DNA from: Halomonas piscis
Lineage (GTDB): Bacteria; Pseudomonadota; Gammaproteobacteria; Pseudomonadales; Halomonadaceae
Length of the DNA stretch: 64,000 bases
Reading direction: 5' to 3'
Assembly (NCBI RefSeq): GCF_031886125.1
Contig: NZ_CP119391.1
Span: forward strand, 248,001-312,000
The position numbers and the translations under genes were made by a program. Of this stretch, positions 8,837 to 18,019 are shown piece by piece. Position 1 is the stretch's first letter. Every line of letters begins with the position of its first letter. The notes beneath the pieces were generated by a model. It ran no database searches. It was not told where the DNA came from and saw only the letters and a list, made by a program, of their open reading frames with translations.

Positions 8837-9961
8837 ATGTCCTGGCTATCAATTCTGGATGACTACACCTTTCAAAACGTGGTCATGGGCGCGGCCCTGC
8901 TGGGCATCATCAGCGGCGCGCTGGGCAGCTTTGCGGTGCTGCGCGGGCAGAGCCTGCTGGGCGATGCCATTTCCCATGCGGCTCTGCCCGGTGTGTGCCT
9001 GGGCTTCATTGTGGCCGGCAGCCGCCACATGGGCAGTATTATCGTCGGCGCCATGATGACCGGCGGGCTCGCGGCTCTGCTGATGCTGGCGCTGACGCGC
9101 CTGAGCCGGCTCAAGACCGACGCGGCGCTGGGGACTTGCCTGAGCCTGTTTTTTGCCATCGGCGTGGTGCTGCTCACCTATATCCAGGGCACCGGCAACG
9201 CCTCCCAGGGCGGGCTGGATGCTTTTCTCTTCGGCCAGGCGGCGGCCACGCTGCGCTCGGATGTCTGGTTCATGGGCGGCATCACGCTCGTGGCCCTGAC
9301 GGTGCTGGCTGCGCTGTGGAAGCAGGCCAAGCTGGTAACGTTTGACGCCGAGTTTGCCCGCACCCTGGGCATGCCCGTGACCCTGATCGACGTGATGCTG
9401 ACCACCATGATCACGCTTGCCGTGGTAGTGGGGCTGCAGATGGTCGGCGTGGTACTGATGGCTGCCATGGTGGTCGCCCCGGCCGTGGCCGCCCGCCAGT
9501 GGAGCCGACACCTGGGTGGCATGGTGGTCATTGCCGCCGGCGTGGGCGTGGTCAGCGGCGTGACCGGCGCCACTATCAGCACCCTGGGCCGCGGGCTCGC
9601 CACCGGCCCGCTGATTGTGCTCAGCGCCTCGGCCATTGTGCTGGTATCGCTTGCCCTGGCGCCCGGCCGAGGCATCCTCTGGGAATCGTTGCGCCTGGTT
9701 CGCCAGCGCTGGACGCTGCACAAGCATCAGATTCTTTACGTGCTCTACCAGACGCGCCTCGAGCAGGAGGAAAGCGAGCGTAGCCCCTGGCTTGGCCGCA
9801 GCGCCTTTACCGCTTTCGCCCTGTACCGCCTGAAGCGCCAGGGGCTTTTGACCGCTTTTCGCCCCGAGGCGGCGGCGGGCAAGCCCGCCCGCCAGTGGCG
9901 GCTGACGCCCGAGGGCGTGCGCGAGGCCAAGCAGGTCACGGCGATGTTCCACGCGGCTTAA
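8837..9961 (+). CDS. Metal ABC transporter permease with C-terminal winged-helix-like extension
   Basis: Residues 1 to about 285 form an ABC-3 family permease (8-9 membrane segments, with LRGQSLLGDAISHAALPG near residue 35). Beyond that is a soluble tail of about 90 residues (LHKHQILYVLYQTRLEQEES ... FALYRLKRQGLLTAF ... WRLTPEGVREAKQV) that reads like a winged-helix domain. The second permease downstream has no such tail. The start is 3 bp after the ATPase stop, so the genes are translationally coupled. The tail could sense metal or regulate the transporter; this is inference. Confidence 0.88.
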   Translation: MSWLSILDDYTFQNVVMGAALLGIISGALGSFAVLRGQSLLGDAISHAALPGVCLGFIVAGSRHMGSIIVGAMMTGGLAALLMLALTRLSRLKTDAALGTCLSLFFAIGVVLLTYIQGTGNASQGGLDAFLFGQAAATLRSDVWFMGGITLVALTVLAALWKQAKLVTFDAEFARTLGMPVTLIDVMLTTMITLAVVVGLQMVGVVLMAAMVVAPAVAARQWSRHLGGMVVIAAGVGVVSGVTGATISTLGRGLATGPLIVLSASAIVLVSLALAPGRGILWESLRLVRQRWTLHKHQILYVLYQTRLEQEESERSPWLGRSAFTAFALYRLKRQGLLTAFRPEAAAGKPARQWRLTPEGVREAKQVTAMFHAA

Positions 9962-9987
9962 CGGCACTTTTCACCACAGAGGCCATC

Positions 9988-10911
9988 ATGCTTGAGGCAT
10001 TTTTCAACAATATAGAGTTACAGATCATGCTGGTCGGAGCGATGGTCGGCATCGCTTCTTCCTTGCTGGGCACCTTTCTGGTGCTGCGCGGCAACAGCAT
10101 GCTGTCCGACGCCATCAGCCACTCCATCGTGCTCGGCATCGTGGTGGTGTGGATGTTGACCCATCACCAGAGCGGCCCGGTACAGCTGGTGGGCGCCGCC
10201 CTGACCGGCCTGTTGACGGTGTTTCTCACCGAGCTGCTGGCCAGCTCCAGACGGATGAAGCAGGATGCCGCCATCGGGCTGGTATTCCCGGCGCTGTTTT
10301 CCATCGGCGTACTGCTGCTCAACGTTTATGCTCACGACGTACACATCGACACGCACACGGTATTGCTTGGCGAGATCGGCTTTGTGTGGCTGGATACCGT
10401 CAGCGTGCTGGGCTACCACGTGCCTCAGGCATTGGTCTCCATGAGCATCATGCTGACGCTCAACCTCTTGTTCATCGCCCTGTTCTTCAAAGAGCTCAAG
10501 CTTTCCACCTTCGACCCGGCGCTGGCCAAGGCGCTGGGATTTGCCCCCGGCGTGATGTTCTACGCGCTTTTGATGCTGACCAGCTCCACCGCCGTTGCCG
10601 CCTTTGACGCCGTGGGCGCGGTGCTCTTCATCGCCTTTGCCATCGTCCCGCCGGCGGCGGCCTATCTGCTTACCGACCGTCTCTGGCTGATGCTGGTACT
10701 GGGCGCGGTGATTTCCGTTGCGGCAAGCATCAGCGGCTACTTTATCGCCGTGCACTGGGACGTATCCATCGGCGGCACGATGGCGATGATGACCGGCGCG
10801 TTTTTGCTCTTGGCCTTCATCGCCGGCCCGCGCTACGGCGTGGTCAGCCAGCGCCTGCGTCGTCAGCGTGCCCGCGGCCTCGCCGACGTTAGCGAATCCG
10901 CCTTGTATTGA
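9988..10911 (+). CDS. Metal ABC transporter permease, second subunit
   Basis: The 307-residue ABC-3 family permease starts at ATG 9988; the frame is open upstream to 9895 but that overlaps the previous permease. LRGNSMLSDAISHSIVLG near residue 30 aligns with the same region of the first permease, and multiple hydrophobic segments follow to a short basic tail. With the preceding permease it should form the heterodimeric membrane channel of the Mn/Fe/Zn importer. It is the last gene of the operon. Confidence 0.9.
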   Translation: MLEAFFNNIELQIMLVGAMVGIASSLLGTFLVLRGNSMLSDAISHSIVLGIVVVWMLTHHQSGPVQLVGAALTGLLTVFLTELLASSRRMKQDAAIGLVFPALFSIGVLLLNVYAHDVHIDTHTVLLGEIGFVWLDTVSVLGYHVPQALVSMSIMLTLNLLFIALFFKELKLSTFDPALAKALGFAPGVMFYALLMLTSSTAVAAFDAVGAVLFIAFAIVPPAAAYLLTDRLWLMLVLGAVISVAASISGYFIAVHWDVSIGGTMAMMTGAFLLLAFIAGPRYGVVSQRLRRQRARGLADVSESALY

Positions 10912-11071
10912 TCCTGAAACCGCGGCAAGGCGCCGCCCGGCATTTTCCGGACCTGGCGTTGCCGGTATACTACCGCGATAGACTCGCCCGGACGTCACGG
11001 CTGACCTTGGCCGACGCCGCCGCGCGCAGAGGTTCGTGCAGGTTTCAACGATAATACACGAGGTAATGAGA

Positions 11072-12013
11072 GTGGATTCCAAGCTAATCAAAAGCGGTCT
11101 GGCGGCCCTGGGCGTGCTGGTAAGCGTTGCCGGCGCCCAAGCCGAAATGGACAAGGACGCCATTGCCGAGCGCCTGGCGCCGGTGGGCGAGGTCTGCCTG
11201 GCAAGCGAAGACTGTGGCTCGGCTTCGGCAGCGCCGGCCGACAGCGGCAGTGACGACGGCGGCGCGGCCGACGGTGAAGAAATTTACGGCAACGTCTGCA
11301 CCGCCTGCCACGATACGGGCGCCGCCGGCTCGCCGGTGCGCGGCAATGAAGAGGACTGGGCCGACCGGGTCGACAAGGGCTTTGATACGCTGCTGGACCA
11401 CGCCATCAACGGCTTCAACGGCATGCCGGCCAGGGGCGGCAACCCCAACCTCAGCGATGACGACATGCACGCCGCCGTGGTCTATATGGTCGAGCCGGTG
11501 ATGGACGTGCCCGACGACGAAGCGGCAGGCGACGATGCCGCCGCAGCCGAAGAGGACGCGGCCGAAGAGGACGCAGCTGACAAGGCGGAAGCTGCGGATA
11601 ATGGCGCGTCCGACGCTGACGAAGCTGCTGACGCTACCGACGCTGATGATAGCGGCGCGTCCGATGACAGCGCGGCCGATGAAGGCGGCTCTGATAACAG
11701 CGCCTCTGATGAAAGCGCTGCCGACGAGGAAGCGCAGGCCGACAGCGCCGGCGGAGACAACGCCTAGGCCGACATCGACGGCGAAGCGATCTTCAATCAG
11801 GCCTGCATGGCCTGCCACGCCACCGGGGCGGCAGGCGCGCCGATTTCCGGCAACGCCGAGCAGTGGGCTCCGCACATCGAGAAGGGCATGGAGACGCTGT
11901 ACGACCACGCCATCAACGGCTTCAACGCCATGCCGCCCAAAGGCGGGCATGCCACCCTGTCCGACGACGAGGTCAAGGCCGCGGTGGATCACATGGTCGC
12001 CGAATCTCAATAA
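11072..12013 (+). pseudogene. Diheme cytochrome c5-like protein interrupted by an in-frame amber codon
   Basis: A signal peptide (about 1-22, ending AQA) precedes a cytochrome c domain with CTACH (about 76-80). A very acidic Ala/Asp/Glu/Ser linker of about 90 residues follows, then a TAG at 11765-11767. Without a frame change, reading continues into a second cytochrome domain with CMACH and HAINGFNAMPPKGGH, near-repeating the first domain (HAINGFNGMPARGG), to a stop at 12011-12013. Start GTG 11072 is spaced correctly from GAGG; ATG 11066 is the alternative. The intact form would be a periplasmic diheme electron carrier. Truncation would leave only the first heme domain. Confidence 0.8.
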
Positions 12014-12036
12014 GCGTTACGCATCACCCACGATAT

Positions 12037-12068
12037 CCCCGCAGAGCCGCCGGCCCTGCGGGGTTTTT
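12037..12068 (+). terminator. Rho-independent terminator after the cytochrome gene
   Basis: A perfect 8-bp stem CCCCGCAG / CTGCGGGG with an 11-base loop is followed by TTTTTT. It is 24 bp after the last cytochrome stop codon. Confidence 0.9.
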
Positions 12069-12137
12069 TGTGCCTGGCTGCTTGTCCCTGCTTGTCGATA
12101 CCTTGAATTGAGTCATTGCGTATAGGGACTCCTCCCC

Positions 12138-12389
12138 GGTTGCAAGCCTCGAAAGCCTGAAAAACACAGCCGATGCGTGCGTATAGTCGGTCTTTATACG
12201 GGGTCGCTATCCCCTGACCCTGATGAACGTCGCGCACCTTCTCTCCTCAACGAGCATTAGGCCTTTCAGCCATCGCAATGATCAGGTTTTGAGAAGGTCG
12301 GTCTGACCTGTTTTTCATCCCTCGTGGCTCGGCAACAAGGTGATGGCACTAGCGTGCCAGCATCCCCTGTACTGGTGGCCAACCGGCCA
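12138..12389 (-). ncRNA. Predicted guide (seek/bridge) RNA region of the IS1111-type element
   Basis: About 250 bp without a gene lie between the transposase stop and the subterminal repeat. In IS1111-type elements a structured RNA that specifies target and donor DNA is made from this arm. Exact ends and loops were not folded here, so the coordinates only bound the region. Confidence 0.4.
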
Positions 12390-13433
12390 TCAGCACTGGA
12401 ATTCGGTGTCTACATAATCCGCCCGGTACGTCGTGTTGCCGTGCAGCAGCGCCCAGGCCACTCGCACGGTTTTGTTGGCCAGGGCAACGGCCGCCTTGTT
12501 CTTGCCCACGCGGTCGACCAGCGCTCTCAGCCAGTGGCTTTTGCTGTCCTGCTTGTCGCCCAGCCGCTGGATTACCGAATGCGCCCCGCGGATCAGCGCG
12601 GCCTTGAGGGAGAGCTGGCCGGTTCGGCCTATCCCCGTCATGGTCACCTTGCCGCCGCTGCTGAACTGGCGCGGTGTCAGGCCCAGGTAGGCCGACGCCT
12701 GTCGTCCTTTGCTGAACGCCTTGCCGTTACCCAGGGCGCTGTAGAGCTGGGTGGCAACGACGGGGCCGACGCCTTCCACGGCCTGCAGCCGCTGACACGC
12801 CGGAATGGCGCGGCTCAGCTGCTCCATTTGCTTGTCCAGGCGGTGAATGCGCTCATTTTGATGGTCCAGCTCGGCCATTTGGTCGGCCAGCAGCTCGCGT
12901 ATCGTGAACGTCAGTTCGTTCTCCGCGTCCTCCAGCACACGCCACAGGGTCCGCTTCAGGGCCGCCTGACCGCGCCCGGAGACAATGCCGTATTCCTGCA
13001 GCAGGCCATGTACCTGGTTGATCAGCTGGGTGCGCTGTTTGATGTAACGATCTCGGATGCGATGCAGGCTCTGCAGGTCCTGCTGCTCCAGGTTTTTCTG
13101 AGGCACAAAACGCATGTGGGGTCGCAACCCGGCCTCCACGATCGCCAGCGCATCGTTGGCATCGGTCTTATGCCCCTTGCGAAACGGGGTGACAAACTGC
13201 GGTGCAATAAGCCGTACCTCATGCCCCATGGCCTGGAACTGCCGCGACCAGTGATGCGAGCCGCCGCAGGCCTCCATGAAGACGCGACAGCTTGGCTGAC
13301 GCCGCAGGTAATCCAGCAGCTCCGCGCGCTTCAGCACTTTGTTGGTACGAACGCGTTGTTGACGGGTATTCACGATGCACACCTGAAACGCCTGCTTTGC
13401 CAAATCAATGCCAATCGCCGTATGCTGGTTCAT
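12390..13433 (-). CDS. IS110-family DEDD transposase
   Basis: The 347-residue protein starts at ATG 13433, preceded by GAGGGGGAAGAGTC. The N-terminal RuvC-like domain shows AIGIDLAKQAF (first Asp), VFMEACGGSHHW (Glu) and HKTDANDALAIVEA (Asp pair), which are the DEDD residues. The C-terminal domain has VEGVGPVVATQL and AYLGLTPRQFSSGGK with the conserved Ser-containing motif. It appears intact and differs strongly from the second IS110 transposase at 38453-39486, so these are two unrelated insertions. Confidence 0.92.
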   Translation of the reverse strand: MNQHTAIGIDLAKQAFQVCIVNTRQQRVRTNKVLKRAELLDYLRRQPSCRVFMEACGGSHHWSRQFQAMGHEVRLIAPQFVTPFRKGHKTDANDALAIVEAGLRPHMRFVPQKNLEQQDLQSLHRIRDRYIKQRTQLINQVHGLLQEYGIVSGRGQAALKRTLWRVLEDAENELTFTIRELLADQMAELDHQNERIHRLDKQMEQLSRAIPACQRLQAVEGVGPVVATQLYSALGNGKAFSKGRQASAYLGLTPRQFSSGGKVTMTGIGRTGQLSLKAALIRGAHSVIQRLGDKQDSKSHWLRALVDRVGKNKAAVALANKTVRVAWALLHGNTTYRADYVDTEFQC

Positions 13434-13634
13434 GACTCTTCCCCCTCTTTTGGTGGTCTCAACGCCATTCTGCCCGATGAGGCATCGGAGTGGGGAGGAG
13501 TCCCTTTCATTGAGCATAGCGAAGCAATCTCGGGTTTTCCTGCTATCGGCAGGGCAAGGAGATCGCCACGCGAAGTTTATGCCCGTTTGCCGGGTACTCG
13601 TGATAACACCAAAAGAGCGATGGCGAATGGCCCA

Positions 13635-15704
13635 TCAATCCAGCAGCGAACGCAGCCCGGCGATGGCGCTTTGCCCCCGGGCCTGCTTTTTTTCCGGATC
13701 TTCCTTGTCCGGGCGACCTTCCCACTCCAGATCTTCGCCCGGCAGCTCGTCGAGAAAGCGGCTGGGCGCGCAGTCCGAAAGCTCGCCGTAGGTCTTGCGC
13801 TGGCGGGCAAGGGTCAGCGTCAGCGTCCGCCGCGCCCGGGTAATGCCCACGTAGGCCAGGCGGCGCTCTTCCTCCACGGTGCCGTTTTCCACGGCGTTGC
13901 GGTGGGGCAGCAGATCCTCTTCCAGCCCCATCAGGTAGACGTGGGGGAATTCCAGCCCCTTGGATGCGTGCATGGTCAGAAGCTGCACCCGGTCGGAATC
14001 GTCTTCCTCGGCCTGCTGCTCAAGAATATCGCGCAGCACCAGCCGGGAGATGGCGTCTTCCACGCTGTCGGTCTGGGTCGCTTCCGAAGCGGTGTCTTCG
14101 GGGCTATTATCTTCGGGGGCGCGATCCAGCGACTTCTCCAGCTGATCGATCAACGTCCAGACGTTGGCCATGCGCCGCTCGGCCACGGTGGGGGCGCTGG
14201 CGTTCTGATATAGCCAGGCTTCGTAGTCCATTTCCGTCATCATTTGACGAATGGCGGCCATGGCGTCGCCTTCCTCCATGCGGCGGCGGGTGGCGTCGAT
14301 AAAGCGGGTAAAGCGCTCAAGACGCTCCACGCCGCGCTCGGGCAGGTATTCACTCAGCCCCATTTCGTGGCAGGCGGCAAACAGCGAGGTTTCGCGCTCG
14401 GTGGCATAGTTGGCGAGTTTCTCAAGCGTTGACGGACCGATCTCCCGGCGGGGAACGTTGACGATGCGCAGAAAGGCGTTGTCGTCGCCCGGGTTGATCA
14501 AAAGGCGCAGATAGGCCATGGCGTCCTTGATTTCTCCCCGGGAGAAGAACGAGGTGCCGCCGGAAAGCTTGTAGGGGATCTGGTAGTGCTGGAGCTTGAG
14601 CTCCAGAAGCCTTGCCTGAAAGTTGCCCCGGTAGAGCACGGCGAAGTCGCGCCACTCGGCGGATTCCTTGATCCGCCGGGTGAGAATTTCGCTGGCCACC
14701 CGTTCGGCCTCGGCCTCTTCGTGACGGTTGACCACCACGCGGATCGGCGTGCCGTCGCCCATCCGGGACCACAGAGTCTTTTCGTAGACGTGGGGGTTGT
14801 GGGCAATCAGCGCGTTGGCCGCGCGCAGAATGGTGCCGGTGGAGCGGTAGTTCTGCTCCAGCTTGATCACCTTGAGCCGGGGGAAGTCCTCGCCCAGGGT
14901 GACGAGGTTTTCTGGCCGGGCGCCGCGCCAGGCGTAGATCGACTGGTCGTCGTCGCCCACCACGGTGAAGGTCGCACGCTCGGCCATCAGAAGCTTCACC
15001 AGCCGGTACTGGCTGACGTTGGTATCCTGGTATTCGTCCACCAGCATGTAGTGGATTCTGCGGCGCCAGCGGGCCAGCGCCTCGGGGTCGTCGCGCAAAA
15101 GCACCACCGGCAGCAGGATCAGATCGTCAAAGTCCACGGCGTTGTAGGCGCGCAGGTGGCGCACGTAGGCCTCATACACCCGGGCGGCGTAGTGGGCGTC
15201 GTCGTCGGCTGCGTGGGACAGCGCCTCGCCGGGCAGCACCAGGTCGTTTTTCCACTGGGAGATCCTGCCCTGCACGGCGTTGATCTGATCGGCGTCGACC
15301 TGGGCGTCCTTGCCCATCAGGTCGCGCAACAGCGCCTTGGCGTCTTCCGGATCGAACAGCGAAAACCCCGGCTTGTAGCCCAGCGCCTTGAGCTCGCCGC
15401 GGATGATATTGAGCCCCAGAGTGTGAAACGTCGATACTCTCAGGCCGTGGCCCTCCTTGCCCTGAAGCATCCCGCCCACGCGCTCCTTCATCTCCCGGGC
15501 GGCCTTGTTGGTGAAGGTGACCGCGGCGATGCGCCGGGCGCTCATGCCGCACTCTTTCACCAGATAGGCGATCTTGGTGGTAATTACGCTGGTCTTGCCC
15601 GAGCCGGCGCCGGCCAGCACCAGGCAGGGGCCGTCGATGGCGCGTACCGCCTGCTGCTGGCTGGGGTTCAGGCCGCGCAGGCGCTGGGCGATGCTGGGGT
15701 TCAT
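13635..15704 (-). CDS. rep: ATP-dependent DNA helicase Rep
   Basis: The 689-residue SF1A helicase starts at MNPSIAQRLRGLNPSQQQAV (ATG 15704); the frame is open further upstream but homologues start here. Motifs are LAGAGSGKTSV (Walker A), VTFTNKAAREM, DEYQDTN (Walker B), GDDDQSIYAWRGA, LEQNYRST, TMHASKGLEFPHVYLMG and YVGITRARR. Length and the absence of the UvrD C-terminal extension favour Rep; a separate uvrD lies at 47837-50047. Rep acts in fork progression and restart. Its upstream side faces the IscB insertion. Confidence 0.9.
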   Translation of the reverse strand: MNPSIAQRLRGLNPSQQQAVRAIDGPCLVLAGAGSGKTSVITTKIAYLVKECGMSARRIAAVTFTNKAAREMKERVGGMLQGKEGHGLRVSTFHTLGLNIIRGELKALGYKPGFSLFDPEDAKALLRDLMGKDAQVDADQINAVQGRISQWKNDLVLPGEALSHAADDDAHYAARVYEAYVRHLRAYNAVDFDDLILLPVVLLRDDPEALARWRRRIHYMLVDEYQDTNVSQYRLVKLLMAERATFTVVGDDDQSIYAWRGARPENLVTLGEDFPRLKVIKLEQNYRSTGTILRAANALIAHNPHVYEKTLWSRMGDGTPIRVVVNRHEEAEAERVASEILTRRIKESAEWRDFAVLYRGNFQARLLELKLQHYQIPYKLSGGTSFFSRGEIKDAMAYLRLLINPGDDNAFLRIVNVPRREIGPSTLEKLANYATERETSLFAACHEMGLSEYLPERGVERLERFTRFIDATRRRMEEGDAMAAIRQMMTEMDYEAWLYQNASAPTVAERRMANVWTLIDQLEKSLDRAPEDNSPEDTASEATQTDSVEDAISRLVLRDILEQQAEEDDSDRVQLLTMHASKGLEFPHVYLMGLEEDLLPHRNAVENGTVEEERRLAYVGITRARRTLTLTLARQRKTYGELSDCAPSRFLDELPGEDLEWEGRPDKEDPEKKQARGQSAIAGLRSLLD

Positions 15705-15774
15705 CAGATTTTGCGCGGGATACCCGGTATTTTCAGTGCCGGGAGGGATAGCGCGTCGCCCGCAGGGCGACCTG

Positions 15775-17142
15775 TTACGCCACCGTCTGCCCCGCTCCTC
15801 CCTTTGGTTGAATGGATGAGGTGAGGCGGTAGCCGTAGCCATCACCGCGTTGGATCAGCAAGCAGTGCTTGTGCGAGATGCCTTGCACTGCCCCCTGCTC
15901 GGTCTGAATGTTGAAGCTGCCTGTTTTACGCACAGCGACACGGCCCGTATGGATGCCGGCCTTCTTGCCGGTGGGCACGATGGCTTTCACCATGTCGCCG
16001 GTCTGAAAACCGTGCACCTGCTTCTGCCGCATCAGATAGCCACGCGGGAAACCGTGCCGGGTCAATCGGGTGCGTTGATAGCTGCCGCGCCCGGTGGCCT
16101 TGATCGTCAGCGTCGGCACCTGCCAATGGTGCAGGGCGTCCATTGGGCCGACGCAGGCGGCGTCGAGGGCGTGGGTCTTGGGAATGCCGAGGCGCTGGCG
16201 GTTGTACTTGGTGCGCCCGCCGCTACCTGCTGTCACCGGCAGACCGGTGGCCTTGAGAGCACCGAACAGCACCCAACGGGTCGCGTTGACGGCGCTGGCA
16301 TCCCGCAACGGGCGCTTGAGCTCACGTTGCATGCGCTCCTGTCGAGCATCCGCCGACAGGTTGTTAGCCTTGAGTCGCTTCTTGAGCCCCTTGTCGGTGG
16401 TGAAGAAAGTGTCCAGCGTGCCGTTGCCCTTGCCCTGGTTGCAGGCGTGGCAGGCCAGCGTCAGGTTACTGACGCGGTGCGAGCCACCGTGAGCACGAGG
16501 TACCACATGCTCGACGTCCAGTGGGGTGTCGGTATCACCACAGTAGGCGCACTCGCGCCCCCACTTTTCCAGCAGGTATTCGCGCACCTCGTAGCCGAGC
16601 CGCGAGCCCTGCTGGTACTCGACACCGCTGATCTCCGGGTTGTCCAGCTTCTGCGTATCGAAGCGCACCAGCTCCTGACTGATGGCAGTGACCGGCGCCA
16701 GACGAGTCAGCCGGTTCACCCAAGCCGTGATGGTATCGACACGGTGCTGCAGGCTGGGAGCCAGCCAGCCCTTGGGTCGGGTGCGGTTGTTGAAGCGTGG
16801 CGCCCGGTAGCGCAGGTTCTGACGGCGACGACGGCGACGAAAGGCTCGGCGCTGCTCCAGCGCCTTGCGAATCTGAAAGCCACGATGGACAAGCTCGATC
16901 AGGCACAGCAGGTGACGATCCTCGGCATCCTCGCGCACTAACGCCAGCCCGGTGGTCTTGCTGCCGGGGTCGATGCCGAGTCGCAGCGGCTGGGTGTCAC
17001 CCTCCACCCGATCCTTGAGCCGGATCGTGAACGGATAGCGCTTATGCACCACAGCGCGACCGCGTTCCCGCAACAACCGGGCGCGCTTCTCGCTGCACGG
17101 CATCAGGGGCCGTTTCTGTTTGTCCAATACGAAAACCGCCAT
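15775..17142 (-). CDS. iscB: IscB RNA-guided nuclease (OMEGA system, Cas9-ancestor type)
   Basis: The 455-residue protein has the complete IscB order. A PLMP motif lies at residues 12-15 and RuvC-I GIDPGSKTTG at 56-65 (D58). An Arg-rich bridge helix occupies about 92-120, and RuvC-II ISQELVRFD has E157. The HNH domain carries C198/C201, DVEHVVPRAHGG with H212, and C231/C234. RuvC-III THALDAA carries H324 and D327, and a C-terminal domain binds omega RNA and the target-adjacent motif. All nuclease residues are present. AGGAG precedes ATG 17142. The structured upstream region is the expected omega RNA. No TnpA transposase is adjacent. Confidence 0.93.
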   Translation of the reverse strand: MAVFVLDKQKRPLMPCSEKRARLLRERGRAVVHKRYPFTIRLKDRVEGDTQPLRLGIDPGSKTTGLALVREDAEDRHLLCLIELVHRGFQIRKALEQRRAFRRRRRRQNLRYRAPRFNNRTRPKGWLAPSLQHRVDTITAWVNRLTRLAPVTAISQELVRFDTQKLDNPEISGVEYQQGSRLGYEVREYLLEKWGRECAYCGDTDTPLDVEHVVPRAHGGSHRVSNLTLACHACNQGKGNGTLDTFFTTDKGLKKRLKANNLSADARQERMQRELKRPLRDASAVNATRWVLFGALKATGLPVTAGSGGRTKYNRQRLGIPKTHALDAACVGPMDALHHWQVPTLTIKATGRGSYQRTRLTRHGFPRGYLMRQKQVHGFQTGDMVKAIVPTGKKAGIHTGRVAVRKTGSFNIQTEQGAVQGISHKHCLLIQRGDGYGYRLTSSIQPKGGAGQTVA

Positions 17143-17450
17143 GCGATTTTCTCCTGTATTAATGCCCTTACGGGCCTGGTGTCGCGGATCATTCGATCCG
17201 TCTCCCCTCGGGAATGTCGATAACCGGCTCCTGCCTGGCGGCAGCGATCAAGACCTTCGGCGTTTTACCTTGCGCCAGCATGATCCTGACCTTCCAGAGC
17301 CCGCCGCTGAGGAAGCACGGCGGGGTGGGTCTTGGCGACCTGTTACCAACGTAGCGGGTTGACTACCGCTTTCCCTGGTCAGCCGGGCTTGCTTTCACAA
17401 GCCTCTCCCTTCAGGGAGAGGTAGCTGACGCAGAGACTCCTTGGGCATCA
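17143..17450 (-). ncRNA. Predicted omega RNA of IscB
   Basis: IscB omega RNAs are encoded directly upstream of iscB on the same strand, with the guide at the 5' end. This stretch has no gene and is rich in strong stems: CTCTCCC/GGGAGAG (17402-17421), GGCTTG/CAAGCC just beside it, GCCCGCCGCTGAGG against the facing CGGCGGG, and CGGATC/GATCCG near 17186-17201. The guide would be the roughly 15-20 bases at the right end, about 17425-17470; the exact boundary cannot be fixed without comparing related insertions. Confidence 0.65.
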
Positions 17451-17554
17451 CGGTAGTGACCGCCCGGGAAAAAAACACGTCGCGCTAGCGTCTTGCCGGC
17501 TGCGATAATCGGCGCTCTGGTTCAACGAAGCGAAAGGTCAACGAGGCCAACACC

Positions 17555-18019
17555 ATGTTCGAGATTGCGCTGTTCGAGCCGCGCATGGCGCCCAATACCG
17601 GCAATATCATGCGCCTGGCGGCCAACAACGGCTGCCGGCTGCACCTGATCGAGCCTTTGGGGTTTGATCTGGAAGAGCGCAAGCTGCGCCGGGCCGGGCT
17701 TGACTACCGCGACGCGGCCAACGTTACCCGGCACGCGGATTTTAGCGCCTTTCAAACGGCCATGCAGGGACGTACCGTCTGGGGGCTGACCACACACGGC
17801 ACGCGCTGCTACGCCGAAGCGGCTTTTGCGCCGGGGGACGTGCTGCTGTTCGGCTCGGAAACCGCCGGGTTCTCCGCCGAGATTCACCAAAGCCTGCCCG
17901 GCGCGCGCAAGCTGTACATTCCCATGCGGCCCAACAACCGCAGCCTCAACCTTTCCAACGCCGTGGCGCTGGTGAGCTTCGAGGCCTGGCGGCAGAACGG
18001 CTTCGCCGGCGCCGTTTAA
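17555..18019 (+). CDS. trmL: tRNA (cytidine/uridine-34-2'-O)-methyltransferase TrmL
   Basis: The 154-residue SPOUT methyltransferase matches the TrmL family in length. N-terminal [20 protein letters not shown], central [10 protein letters not shown] and C-terminal [17 protein letters not shown] form the knotted SAM-binding site. It methylates the wobble base of certain tRNA-Leu. Its stop overlaps the convergent pyrE stop by a few bases. An AGG lies upstream of ATG 17555. Confidence 0.93.
   Translation: MFEIALFEPRMAPNTGNIMRLAANNGCRLHLIEPLGFDLEERKLRRAGLDYRDAANVTRHADFSAFQTAMQGRTVWGLTTHGTRCYAEAAFAPGDVLLFGSETAGFSAEIHQSLPGARKLYIPMRPNNRSLNLSNAVALVSFEAWRQNGFAGAV

Larger units (their letters stand above)
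12124..13505 (-). mobile_element. IS110-family (IS1111-type) insertion sequence
   Basis: A perfect 14-bp subterminal inverted repeat, AGGGACTCCTCCCC at 12124-12137 and GGGGAGGAGTCCCT at 13492-13505, brackets a DEDD transposase gene. Such subterminal repeats distinguish the IS1111 subgroup from other IS110 elements; the true ends are usually a few bases outside. No target duplication is seen, as expected. The noncoding arm downstream of the transposase (12138-12389) is the place where this subgroup encodes its guide RNA. Confidence 0.85.

Noticed and set aside
12324..14213. A 629-codon open frame on the plus strand
   Set aside because: It runs opposite to the IS110 transposase and rep genes and has no family motif; it is an antisense shadow of GC-rich coding DNA.
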